A stretch of DNA of 63,200 nucleotides, from positions 1 through 63,200 of the forward strand of contig SLNP01000009.1 of NCBI GenBank assembly GCA_007132995.1, in the 5' to 3' direction. Made by a program: the position numbers and the translations under genes. Source of the stretch: Bacteroidales bacterium. GTDB lineage: Bacteria > Bacteroidota > Bacteroidia > Bacteroidales > VadinHA17. Positions 1 to 7,830 of the stretch are shown here, piece after piece; within the stretch, counting starts at the first letter, position 1, and every line of letters starts with the position of its first letter. The notes under the pieces were generated by a model. The model saw nothing but the letters and a program-made list of their open reading frames with translations, was not told the origin of the DNA and did no database searches.

Positions 1-111
1 ATCAACACACTTATGGGCTGGGAGATTGAGCTGGAAAGAGGAGGCAGTGAGCGACGACCTGCAGCGGTAACAGCCTTCAGATCAGGACTCATAACGATAG
101 ATCGCAAATAA
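1..111 (+). CDS. C-terminal end of an unidentified protein (truncated by window start)
   Basis: Frame 1 is open from the first base and ends at a TAA at 109-111, giving 36 residues that end in LITIDRK. The fragment has no motif I recognise. It is followed by 80 bases before the next gene on the same strand, so it could be the end of an upstream neighbour. It may equally be chance, because the visible open stretch is short. Confidence 0.4.
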   Translation: MNTLMGWEIELERGGSERRPAAVTAFRSGLITIDRK

Positions 112-191
112 AATCGAGCCGGCCTGTAACTTTTCCATACCACCCTTCGTCTCACATCAAAAAGAGGTTTAATCTAACTAAGATCGAAAAA

Positions 192-1121
192 ATGCGAAAA
201 GCAGCAGCTATCACAATTGTGGCCACCATAATCTGCACAGCAGCAATGTCACAGGAGAGGGTTGACACACTCGGTAACAGAGAGAAGTCATCTTCCGGGC
301 CAAAAGGAATAATCTATTACAGTTCATCAGAAGAGGGTAAAAAAATTGTAGCCGGCGGCATCGATCTGCTTGAGATACTGGAGACGGGCAGCTGCAGGGC
401 CCTGCAGCCTGCCCGTAATGTACAGAAGAGTATAACCATAGGGGGCTCTTCCCTCTCCGGTTCAACAACAATGCGGGTGCGGCCCCGAACAAGGTTCTCA
501 GGCAACTGGAGCGGCCTTGAGCTGGGGTATAACGGATATCTCATGCCCGACGGAAGTCTCGACATAACCGGCGAGGCAGAGTTTATGAGACTTAACGAGG
601 GGAAGTCCGTAAACTTCAACCTCAACTTTTGCCAGATAGATATCGGAATAACGCGCCACTTAGGATTTGTAACCGGCATGGGACTTCACTTCAGCAACTA
701 CCGGTTTGCGGGCAACAACAACATAACAGTCAGTGATGAGGGTAATATAGTGCCCTCATACCCGTCAGACGATATCAATTATGAAAAGACGAAGCTTGTA
801 ACAAAATATCTTACAGCGCCTCTCTTTCTTGAGCTTCAGATACCAACCTCGTCACGCCGCAGGGTCAATGTGGCAGCCGGTGTTGTTGGCGGGCTTAAGG
901 TAGGAGACCACACCAAGGTTGTATACCGTCAGAACGGCAGGCAGAAGCTTAAGGATCGTGGCGACTTCAATCTCAACAGGTTCCGTTACGGGTATACCAT
1001 AAGGGCAGGCTACGGATCTCTGCAGCTGTACGGCACAAGATATGAGACTCCCCTTTTCAGGGAGAACAGGGGCCCGGAGCTATACCCTTATGAGGCAGGC
1101 ATTTCGTGGACCATTTTTTAA
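192..1121 (+). CDS. Outer-membrane beta-barrel protein (PorT-like), exported
   Basis: The 309-residue product begins with a signal peptide: a short basic start, a hydrophobic stretch to about residue 18, and a likely cleavage before AMSQE. The rest is rich in alternating polar/aromatic strands and Gly/Asn turns, and it ends in Phe (SWTIF), as is typical of Bacteroidota outer-membrane barrels folded by BAM. The middle contains a short 'HLGFVTGMGLHFSNYRF' segment typical of small 8-10 strand barrels. No enzymatic motif is visible. The specific role is unknown; a PorT-family/outer-membrane-beta-barrel assignment is by fold pattern only. A strong hairpin terminator follows the stop. Confidence 0.7.
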   Translation: MRKAAAITIVATIICTAAMSQERVDTLGNREKSSSGPKGIIYYSSSEEGKKIVAGGIDLLEILETGSCRALQPARNVQKSITIGGSSLSGSTTMRVRPRTRFSGNWSGLELGYNGYLMPDGSLDITGEAEFMRLNEGKSVNFNLNFCQIDIGITRHLGFVTGMGLHFSNYRFAGNNNITVSDEGNIVPSYPSDDINYEKTKLVTKYLTAPLFLELQIPTSSRRRVNVAAGVVGGLKVGDHTKVVYRQNGRQKLKDRGDFNLNRFRYGYTIRAGYGSLQLYGTRYETPLFRENRGPELYPYEAGISWTIF

Positions 1122-1147
1122 ACCATGTTATCGATACCGTAACAGGC

Positions 1148-1174
1148 AAGGCACCGTATGATGGTGCCTTTTTT
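1148..1174 (+). terminator. Rho-independent terminator after the barrel gene
   Basis: AAGGCACC (1148-1155) pairs perfectly with GGTGCCTT (1163-1170) around a 7-base loop, and TTTT follows. It lies 27 nt after the stop of the barrel gene and immediately before the -7 box of the next gene, so it insulates the two units. Confidence 0.8.
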
Positions 1175-1176
1175 GT

Positions 1177-1184
1177 TATCTTTG
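1177..1184 (+). promoter_or_regulatory. Bacteroidota -7 box (TATCTTTG)
   Basis: This matches TAnnTTTG exactly and lies 27 nt before the ATG at 1211. It implies that longer in-frame starts upstream (from 1106) are not used. Confidence 0.65.
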
Positions 1185-1210
1185 TATTGCAACCAATCGC
1201 TAAAGAGAGC

Positions 1211-1933
1211 ATGGCACAAATATTAAGCGACAAAGAATTGCGAAGATATTCCCGTCAGATAATGCTTGAGGATGTCGGTGTAGAGGGACAGGAGGCGCTG
1301 AAAGCAGCCTCTGTTCTGGTTGTGGGCGCCGGAGGTCTCGGCTGCCCGGCACTGCAGTATCTCACCGCAGCCGGAATAGGCACCATAGGCATAGTTGAAT
1401 TCGATATGGTGAATGAATCGAACATTCACAGACAGATACTCTATGGCGCAAACGATATTGGCAAGCTGAAGTCGATAATTGCCAAAAGTATTCTTCGGAA
1501 CCGGAACGATAAGGTAAACATAGAGATCTTCAACCTGCGGCTTACCGGGGAAAATGCGGCCAAAATATTTGCACCCTACGACATTGTTCTCGACGCAACA
1601 GATAACTATGAAACCCGTTATGTAATTGATGATGCCTGTAGCGAGTCGGGGAAGCCGATGGTTCATGGAGCAATCTATAAGCATGAGGCACAGGTCTCTG
1701 TCTTCAACTACAACGGGGGGCCTTCCTACAGAGGCTATAACCCCCCGGAGGGTGCAAAGAGGGACAATCCCGATCCGTCTCAATTAGGGCTTTTCGGAGT
1801 GCTGCCCGGAATAGCAGGTGTGATGATGGCAAGCGAGGCCCTGAAAATTGTAGTAAAAGCCGGTGACATTCTGTCGGGAAGGGTTCTTATATTCGATCTG
1901 ATGACCAACAGATACTACACCATAGATATCTGA
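1211..1933 (+). CDS. ThiF/MoeB/HesA-family adenylyltransferase (E1-like), cysteine-poor variant
   Basis: This 240-residue E1-like enzyme would adenylate the C-terminal Gly-Gly of a ThiS/MoaD-type carrier with ATP. The nucleotide-binding loop GAGGLGCP is at 39-46, the IHRQILY segment at 72-78, and the Mg/ATP aspartate at D131 in LDATDN. In MoeB/ThiF the next part carries a CxxC zinc site and a cysteine before GV; here the matching stretches read GPSYRGY (170-176) and DPSQLGL (188-194), so those cysteines are absent. The start at 1211 is chosen because it matches the family N-terminus (LSDKELRRYSRQI) and sits behind a -7 box. A MoaD/MoaE pair lies 29 kb away, but a partner cannot be assigned. 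Confidence 0.85.
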   Translation: MAQILSDKELRRYSRQIMLEDVGVEGQEALKAASVLVVGAGGLGCPALQYLTAAGIGTIGIVEFDMVNESNIHRQILYGANDIGKLKSIIAKSILRNRNDKVNIEIFNLRLTGENAAKIFAPYDIVLDATDNYETRYVIDDACSESGKPMVHGAIYKHEAQVSVFNYNGGPSYRGYNPPEGAKRDNPDPSQLGLFGVLPGIAGVMMASEALKIVVKAGDILSGRVLIFDLMTNRYYTIDI

Positions 1934-1979
1934 CAGGAATAAGTTAACTATAATGTTTTCAGCAACAGGAGAGATAATT

Positions 1980-2705
1980 ATGAGACTACTGCTAATTAGC
2001 AATTCAACCAACGCCGGAGAGGAGTATCTGGGCCATCCCAAAGAGAATATCCGGGAGTTTCTGGGCAAAGAGAGGGTCAAGGCGCTCTTTATTCCCTATG
2101 CCGGAGTAACCATCTCATTCGATGATTATGAGAAGAGGGTTAGCGAGCGATTCAGGGAGATAGGGCATGAGATAACCTCAATACATCACTCCAGCGACCC
2201 TGTGACCGCGGTGAGGGAGGCAGAAGCCATAGTTGTTGGCGGTGGCAACACATGGCAACTGCTCAGGATGACGCAAGATAATGGACTTATTGATCATGTA
2301 AGGGAGAAGGTGCTCTCGGGAACACCATACATAGGGTGGAGTGCGGGCGCCAATATGGCCTGCCCGACCATCAAGACCACAAACGATATGGCCATTACAG
2401 AGCCCGGCTCGTTTGAGGCTTTCGGTCTGGTGCCGTTCCAGATCAATCCTCACTACCTCGATTCAAATCCGGAAGGCCATGCAGGAGAGACCCGCGAACA
2501 GAGAATCAACGAATTTACCGTTGTAAACCGCGGCATCTATGTTGTAGGGCTCAGGGAAGGAACCATGCTGATTGCAGAAGGGGGGAAGATGAGACTTGCC
2601 GGCCCCAAAAACGCACGACTCTTCTTCGGAAGCAGCCGACCGGTTGAGGCCGGTAGCGGTGACGACCTCTCATTTCTGCTCAGAGAGGAGCAGTGGAGGG
2701 TATAG
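1980..2705 (+). CDS. pepE: Peptidase E (S51 aspartyl dipeptidase)
   Basis: This is a cytoplasmic serine dipeptidase that splits Asp-X dipeptides and N-terminal isoaspartyl/aspartyl bonds. The 241-residue product follows E. coli PepE almost motif for motif: an LLLISNST start, GGGNTWQLL (87-95), nucleophile Ser121 in GWSAGAN, Asp136 in TTNDM and His158 in INPHYL, which form the S51 triad, then EGHAGETREQRI. The start at 1980 is chosen over an ATG at 1953 because it gives the family N-terminus and has AGGAGA 7 nt upstream. It lies 46 nt after the E1-like gene and may be cotranscribed with it. Confidence 0.95.
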   Translation: MRLLLISNSTNAGEEYLGHPKENIREFLGKERVKALFIPYAGVTISFDDYEKRVSERFREIGHEITSIHHSSDPVTAVREAEAIVVGGGNTWQLLRMTQDNGLIDHVREKVLSGTPYIGWSAGANMACPTIKTTNDMAITEPGSFEAFGLVPFQINPHYLDSNPEGHAGETREQRINEFTVVNRGIYVVGLREGTMLIAEGGKMRLAGPKNARLFFGSSRPVEAGSGDDLSFLLREEQWRV

Positions 2706-2748
2706 AGGCCTCCGCTAATTTGAAGCCACATCATACTTTTTCGGTGTT

Positions 2749-5361
2749 ATGTTCAGACTCATCCGGCAACTTATAAAATACACGCTGCTGGTCATTCTGA
2801 TAGTGACCTCGCTGCTGACAGGTCTCACCCTTGCATACAGGGAGCGGGTTGCGACCCTTTTTATTGAGGAGATTGGCAGCAGAAAAGATATCGACATAGA
2901 GTTGTCGGGAGCCAGGCTCACCCTCTTCAGGCGGTTCCCCCGTGCATCATTTGAGCTTAACGGGGTGGTTGTAAAGCCACTTACAGGCGAAAGCATCAAC
3001 GACACCCTTCTGGTTGCGGAGAGACTTTCTCTCGACTTTAGCCTGACAGATCTGCTGAAGAGAGACTACACCATTGAGCGCATTATCGTTGAAAACGGAG
3101 AGCTCAATATAGTTGTTGACAGCGCCGGAAGGGCCAACTATCCGTCGCTCTCTCCCCTCAGCAGCAGTGAGAGAGATAACTTAAGCATAAACATTCAGCA
3201 GATAAGGCTCAGCAGCGTGGGCATATCTGTGTCAAACAGGGTAAAGAATATTACCGCTGCCGCCGAGATAGAGTCAGCCCGCCTGAGTGGAGAGATTGCC
3301 GGCAGGGAGATAGGTCTGAAGGCAGATGCCGGTTTCAACATCGTCAGCTTGCTCTATGATGGCATTGAGCTGCCCGAGGCTCTCGCAATAGATCTCTCTC
3401 TCGACCTGTTCCGCTCCGACACCACCCTGACACTTAAGAGTGGGAGGATGGTACTGGAAGGGATGAGATTTGATGTCAGCGGCGACCACTCGCTTCTGTC
3501 AGGAGAGACCCATGTTCTTCTGAAGTCGGAAAATGCCGATATAAGGGTTCTGGCCGGATTCCTGCCAGATGACTACAGCTCAGCCCTTCTGAAGTACCGG
3601 CCATCGGGCAAGCTCGATGCAGAAGGAGTCATAAGCGGAGTTTTCAGCCGTACAACACGGCTCAACTACACCTTCGGGTTCAGGGGCCGTGATATCAGAG
3701 TCACCCTGCCCGGCACATCACTCACTCTCTCTGACGGCTCATTCAGTGGCAGATTCAGCAACGGCAGGCTCAACAGCGCACATACCACAGAGCTGCTGTT
3801 AAGCGACATAGATGTGAGAAGCCCCCTCTCGGAGGCTGGTGGCTCACTGCACATTAAGAACTTTACTGATCCTGTTGTCGCTGCAGACATTACGATCGGG
3901 GCCGATGCGCAGGAGCTGCTTTCACTCTTCACCGATCCGCCTGCCACCAACGCTTCAGGAAGGTTACGGGCCTCTGTAAGGGGAGAGGGTCCCCTCCCCT
4001 CGTTCAGCGATTTCAACAGCGATCAGCTGCTTGCGATGGGCCCCTCAGGCAATGTCACCCTGAGCAACTTTGGCTTCACCAGAGAGGGTGCTGAATTCTC
4101 GCAGATCAGCGGAGATCTTATGCTTCTTGAAACTTTGTGGATAGACTCACTTCTGGTAACACTGAACGATCAGCACTTTCTGATAAATGGATCGGCAGAA
4201 AGGTTCGGATCACTGCTTAGGGGAGAGGGTAGAGATGTTACACTTAAGGGGGTGGTAATGGCAGACCACCTTGAGCCCGGGCTGCTGCCCCGCGCCTCAG
4301 GCCGGGGCGAAAGAAGGGAGGGGCGTTTCACACTGCCCGAAAATCTGGAGGCGGACCTGGCCTTTGCAGCGGCCAGCTTCAGACACAGAACCTTCTCAGC
4401 ATCAGATATAACGGCAACAGTGCACTATTCCAACAAGAGGGCAACCCTTTACAACGCATATGTCAGGTCAATGGGAGGCGAGGTGAGCGGAGAGATAGTG
4501 ATGGAGGAGCTGCCTGAAGGGGGTTTCCTCACCGAGTGCCGTCTTGTGCTTGAGAACATAGATATTAACAACGCCTTCACCTCGTTCAACAACTTCTCAC
4601 AAGAGTTTATCGGATCGGACAATCTGAGCGGCATATTGAGTGGAACCTACGGCATGGCGATGAATCTTGACCACGATCTGAGACCCGACCTCCACTCAAT
4701 CAACTCGGAAGGCCACTTTATTATCGCCGATGGCGAGCTGATAGATTTTGAGCCGGTACTGAACCTCTCACGCTTTATAGATATAGCAGAATTACAGCAC
4801 ATTAAATTTTCAAGACTTGAAAACAGGTTCTTTATTAACGGGGGTGTGTTTTCGATACCCCATATGGATATAAGCTCGTCGGCGGCAGATCTTGGTATCA
4901 GCGGCACACACGCCTTTAACGGCGATTACGACTACCGGCTTAGAGTTCTTCTGTCGCAGCTTCTTAGCAGGCAGGCACCCAGGCGAACCCCAAACAACGA
5001 GTTTGGTATAGTTGAAGATGACGGGCTTGGAAGAACATCGGTATATCTGAGAACCCGGCGCGAAGGCGACAACGAGAGTATATCGTGGGATGCTGCTGCC
5101 ACCAGGGCCCATATAGTAGATGATATTCAGCGCGAGCGACAGACCGTCCGTTCAATACTCCGTGAAGAGTATGGCCTCTTCAGCAGCGATACCACAATTC
5201 TGCCCACGGAAGAGGAGGTCAGAAGGCCCCCTGTACGAATAATGTGGGATGAAGCCATTATACCGGGTGGGCCTGCTGACACCATCAGACAGGACACAAC
5301 CCGCAGAGAGAGAAGAGGTAATCCGATAAGAGATCTGTTTAACAGGATAGTAAAAGGGTGA
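2749..5361 (+). CDS. AsmA-like inner-membrane/periplasmic protein
   Basis: The 870-residue protein has one N-terminal membrane anchor (about 9-30), followed by a long beta-rich periplasmic part. The opening SGARLTLFRRFPRASFELNGVVV and the later 'GLNS/LNIVVDSAGRANYPSL' and C-terminal segments before about 770 are typical of AsmA family proteins. These resemble bridge-like lipid-transfer proteins and influence outer-membrane composition in Gram-negatives. The Arg-rich C-terminal tail (RRERRGNPIRD) is likely disordered. The stop at 5359-5361 is 4 nt before the TTG start of the histidine kinase, so the two are probably cotranscribed. The family is clear, but the lipid or protein target is unknown. 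Confidence 0.8.
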   Translation: MFRLIRQLIKYTLLVILIVTSLLTGLTLAYRERVATLFIEEIGSRKDIDIELSGARLTLFRRFPRASFELNGVVVKPLTGESINDTLLVAERLSLDFSLTDLLKRDYTIERIIVENGELNIVVDSAGRANYPSLSPLSSSERDNLSINIQQIRLSSVGISVSNRVKNITAAAEIESARLSGEIAGREIGLKADAGFNIVSLLYDGIELPEALAIDLSLDLFRSDTTLTLKSGRMVLEGMRFDVSGDHSLLSGETHVLLKSENADIRVLAGFLPDDYSSALLKYRPSGKLDAEGVISGVFSRTTRLNYTFGFRGRDIRVTLPGTSLTLSDGSFSGRFSNGRLNSAHTTELLLSDIDVRSPLSEAGGSLHIKNFTDPVVAADITIGADAQELLSLFTDPPATNASGRLRASVRGEGPLPSFSDFNSDQLLAMGPSGNVTLSNFGFTREGAEFSQISGDLMLLETLWIDSLLVTLNDQHFLINGSAERFGSLLRGEGRDVTLKGVVMADHLEPGLLPRASGRGERREGRFTLPENLEADLAFAAASFRHRTFSASDITATVHYSNKRATLYNAYVRSMGGEVSGEIVMEELPEGGFLTECRLVLENIDINNAFTSFNNFSQEFIGSDNLSGILSGTYGMAMNLDHDLRPDLHSINSEGHFIIADGELIDFEPVLNLSRFIDIAELQHIKFSRLENRFFINGGVFSIPHMDISSSAADLGISGTHAFNGDYDYRLRVLLSQLLSRQAPRRTPNNEFGIVEDDGLGRTSVYLRTRREGDNESISWDAAATRAHIVDDIQRERQTVRSILREEYGLFSSDTTILPTEEEVRRPPVRIMWDEAIIPGGPADTIRQDTTRRERRGNPIRDLFNRIVKG

Positions 5362-5365
5362 CATT

Positions 5366-6562
5366 TTGAATTTTTACAGAAGAAAACAGCTTATAAAGAG
5401 GGCTCTGGTACTTACAGCCATACTGCTTGCTGTTCTCTCACAGCGCTATACCGCCACTCTGGTTGAGCACCTTAAGCAGGAAGAGCGCCACTATGTTGAA
5501 TTGTGGGCAAGGGCAACCGAGCGACTCATTACCGCAACCGGCCAGGAGGATGGCGAATACGAAATTATCGCCATGGTTCTTGAGAGGAATCAGACCATCC
5601 CCCTCCTTCTTACCGATGGCGATTCGAATATTCTCTCGTCACTAAACTTCCCCCCCGGTAAAGAGGCCGATTCACTCTTTCTCTATACCGAACTGGAAAA
5701 GATAAGAGAGAGGCGTGACCCCATTGAGATAGATCTTGGCGACGGACAGTACAACTACATTTACTATAAAGAGAGCATAATATTGAGGCGAATCCGCTAC
5801 TTCCCGCTGGTTCAGATAGCGGTGGCAATACTATTTGCAGGTGTTGCATATATGGCCTTCAGCACCTCAAAAAGGGCTGAAGAGAACAGGTTATGGGCGG
5901 GCATATCGAAAGAGACAGCTCATCAACTGGGCACACCTGTCTCATCGCTGGCGGCCTGGACAGGACTTATAGGCGAAAGGTATGGTGACAAGAGAGTTAC
6001 CGCAGAGATGGAGAAAGATATTGCCCGGCTTACGAAGATAACAGAGCGCTTTTCACAAATAGGCAGCAGGCCCGATCTGGCGCCTGCCGACATAGCCGGG
6101 CTGATTGAAAGCACGGTCTCATACCTGCGGGCAAGAGTATCATCGAGGGTAGAGATAACCGTTTCCGACCTTCGGGAAAAGATATCTCCCGCCATGGTGA
6201 ACAGCGAGCTTATGGAGTGGGTAACAGAGAACCTTATAAAAAACAGCATTGATGCCATGGGGGGAGAGGGCACCATCTCTATCACCATAAAGAGTGTAGC
6301 CAGAGGTGTGACGATAGATTTCTGTGATACAGGTAAGGGCATTGCAAAAAGAGATTTCAAGGCGGTCTTCAAACCGGGCTACACCACAAGACAGAGAGGC
6401 TGGGGTCTGGGACTCACACTGGCCAAACGGATAGTAGAAGAGTACCACAACGGGAAAATCTTTGTAAAGAGTTCAGAGCCCGGTAGGGGGTGCTGTATGA
6501 GGGTTATTCTCAACAACAGGGCACGTAGGGGGCCTCTTATCAACATAAACAGAGTATTCTGA
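5366..6562 (+). CDS. Membrane sensor histidine kinase
   Basis: The 398-residue kinase has TM1 at about 11-25, an extracytoplasmic sensor to about 145, TM2 at about 146-166, and then a kinase core. The phospho-acceptor is His186 in SKETAHQLGTPVSSL. The N-box is ENLIKNSIDAM, the G1 box DTGKGIAKRDF and the G2 box RGWGLGLTLAKRIV, all intact. The start is TTG; the next ATG would fall after TM1, and AAAGGG lies just upstream, so TTG is preferred. No response regulator is adjacent (AsmA-like gene before, U32 gene after), so its partner is unknown. Confidence 0.85.
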   Translation: MNFYRRKQLIKRALVLTAILLAVLSQRYTATLVEHLKQEERHYVELWARATERLITATGQEDGEYEIIAMVLERNQTIPLLLTDGDSNILSSLNFPPGKEADSLFLYTELEKIRERRDPIEIDLGDGQYNYIYYKESIILRRIRYFPLVQIAVAILFAGVAYMAFSTSKRAEENRLWAGISKETAHQLGTPVSSLAAWTGLIGERYGDKRVTAEMEKDIARLTKITERFSQIGSRPDLAPADIAGLIESTVSYLRARVSSRVEITVSDLREKISPAMVNSELMEWVTENLIKNSIDAMGGEGTISITIKSVARGVTIDFCDTGKGIAKRDFKAVFKPGYTTRQRGWGLGLTLAKRIVEEYHNGKIFVKSSEPGRGCCMRVILNNRARRGPLININRVF

Positions 6563-6565
6563 CAG

Positions 6566-7819
6566 ATGAGAAGGGAAGATTTTGAAATAATGGCACCCGC
6601 CGGATCGCATGAGGCACTTGTATCGGCCCTCGATGCAGGCGCTGATGCGGTCTATTTCGGTGTAGACAAGCTTAATATGAGAGCCGGGTCAGCAGCCAAT
6701 TTCTCCCTCTCAGATCTTGAGCAGATAGTGAAGCTGGCCCACGGCAAAGGGGTTAAATGTTACCTCACTGCCAACACCGTTATTTATGATCAAGAGGCAG
6801 GTGAGATGAGATTGGTAATTGAGTCTGCCATGCATGCCGGCATAGATGCTGTAATAGCCACCGATATGGCTACAATAGAGTTTGCGCACGGCATCGGTAT
6901 GCCTCTTCATCTCTCAACACAGGTCAACATAACAAATTGTATGGCGGTAGAGTACCACTCCCGCCATGCAGATGTTATGGTATTGGCCAGAGAGCTCACC
7001 CTTAGCCAGATAAAGCATATCAGCGACTATATAGCCAGTAACGACATCAGAGGGCCATCGGGCAAACTGGTCAGGCTGGAAGCCTTTATACACGGAGCAC
7101 TCTGCATGGCCATCTCCGGTAAATGTTACCTCAGCCTCCACGAGCACAACAGGTCGGCAAACAGAGGGCTCTGTTACCAGACCTGCAGGAAGGGCTATAT
7201 TGTTACAGAGAGAGAGAGCGGATACCAGCTGGAGATAGATAATGAGTACATCATGTCGCCCAAAGATCTGTGCACCATAGGTTTCATAGACAAAATAGCA
7301 GAGGCGGGCATAACAATAATGAAAATTGAGGGGAGAGCCAGGCCCGGAGAGTATGTCAAAACTGTTACCAGATGCTACGATGAAGCTCTGCACTCTATTA
7401 TTGACGGAACCTATGGCGAAGAGAAGATTGAGGGATGGCGTAAAAGATTGTCAGCGGTATTCAACAGAGGCTTCTGGGATGGATACTATATGGGGAAGAG
7501 GCTTGGTGAATGGAGCCACCGCTACGGTTCGTCAGCAACCAGAACAAAACGGTATCTGGGCAAGGTTACCAACTACTATACAAAGAAGAGAGTTGCTGAG
7601 ATAACCCTTGAGAACGGAGACCTGCAGCCCGGTGACCGCATATATATAGCGGGTCCTACCACAGGTGTAACCGAGATGGTTGCAGAGGAGGTAAGGGTAG
7701 GCATGGAACCGGTAGAGAAGGCTCACAAAGGCGAGGTCTGCTCTATACCGTCAGAGCTCTTCCTGCGCAGATCTGACAAGGTATATCACATAGTTGAGAC
7801 GGGGCGCGGCGAGGGGTGA
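6566..7819 (+). CDS. Peptidase U32-family protein (TrhP/YegQ-like)
   Basis: The 417-residue protein begins FEIMAPAGSHEALVSALDAGADAVYFG, the classic U32 N-terminus. Four cysteines match the U32 Fe-S type site: C180 and C187 in HGALCMAISGKC, then C203 and C207 in RGLCYQTCR. A C-terminal beta-barrel domain (about 335-410) is present. Bacterial U32 proteins of this type (TrhP, RlhA) act in RNA hydroxylation rather than proteolysis, so a tRNA wobble-uridine hydroxylation role is the most likely inference; collagenase-like annotation is historical. It begins 4 nt after the kinase stop, at the end of the AsmA-kinase operon. Confidence 0.85.
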   Translation: MRREDFEIMAPAGSHEALVSALDAGADAVYFGVDKLNMRAGSAANFSLSDLEQIVKLAHGKGVKCYLTANTVIYDQEAGEMRLVIESAMHAGIDAVIATDMATIEFAHGIGMPLHLSTQVNITNCMAVEYHSRHADVMVLARELTLSQIKHISDYIASNDIRGPSGKLVRLEAFIHGALCMAISGKCYLSLHEHNRSANRGLCYQTCRKGYIVTERESGYQLEIDNEYIMSPKDLCTIGFIDKIAEAGITIMKIEGRARPGEYVKTVTRCYDEALHSIIDGTYGEEKIEGWRKRLSAVFNRGFWDGYYMGKRLGEWSHRYGSSATRTKRYLGKVTNYYTKKRVAEITLENGDLQPGDRIYIAGPTTGVTEMVAEEVRVGMEPVEKAHKGEVCSIPSELFLRRSDKVYHIVETGRGEG

Positions 7820-7830
7820 TCTCAGCTCTT

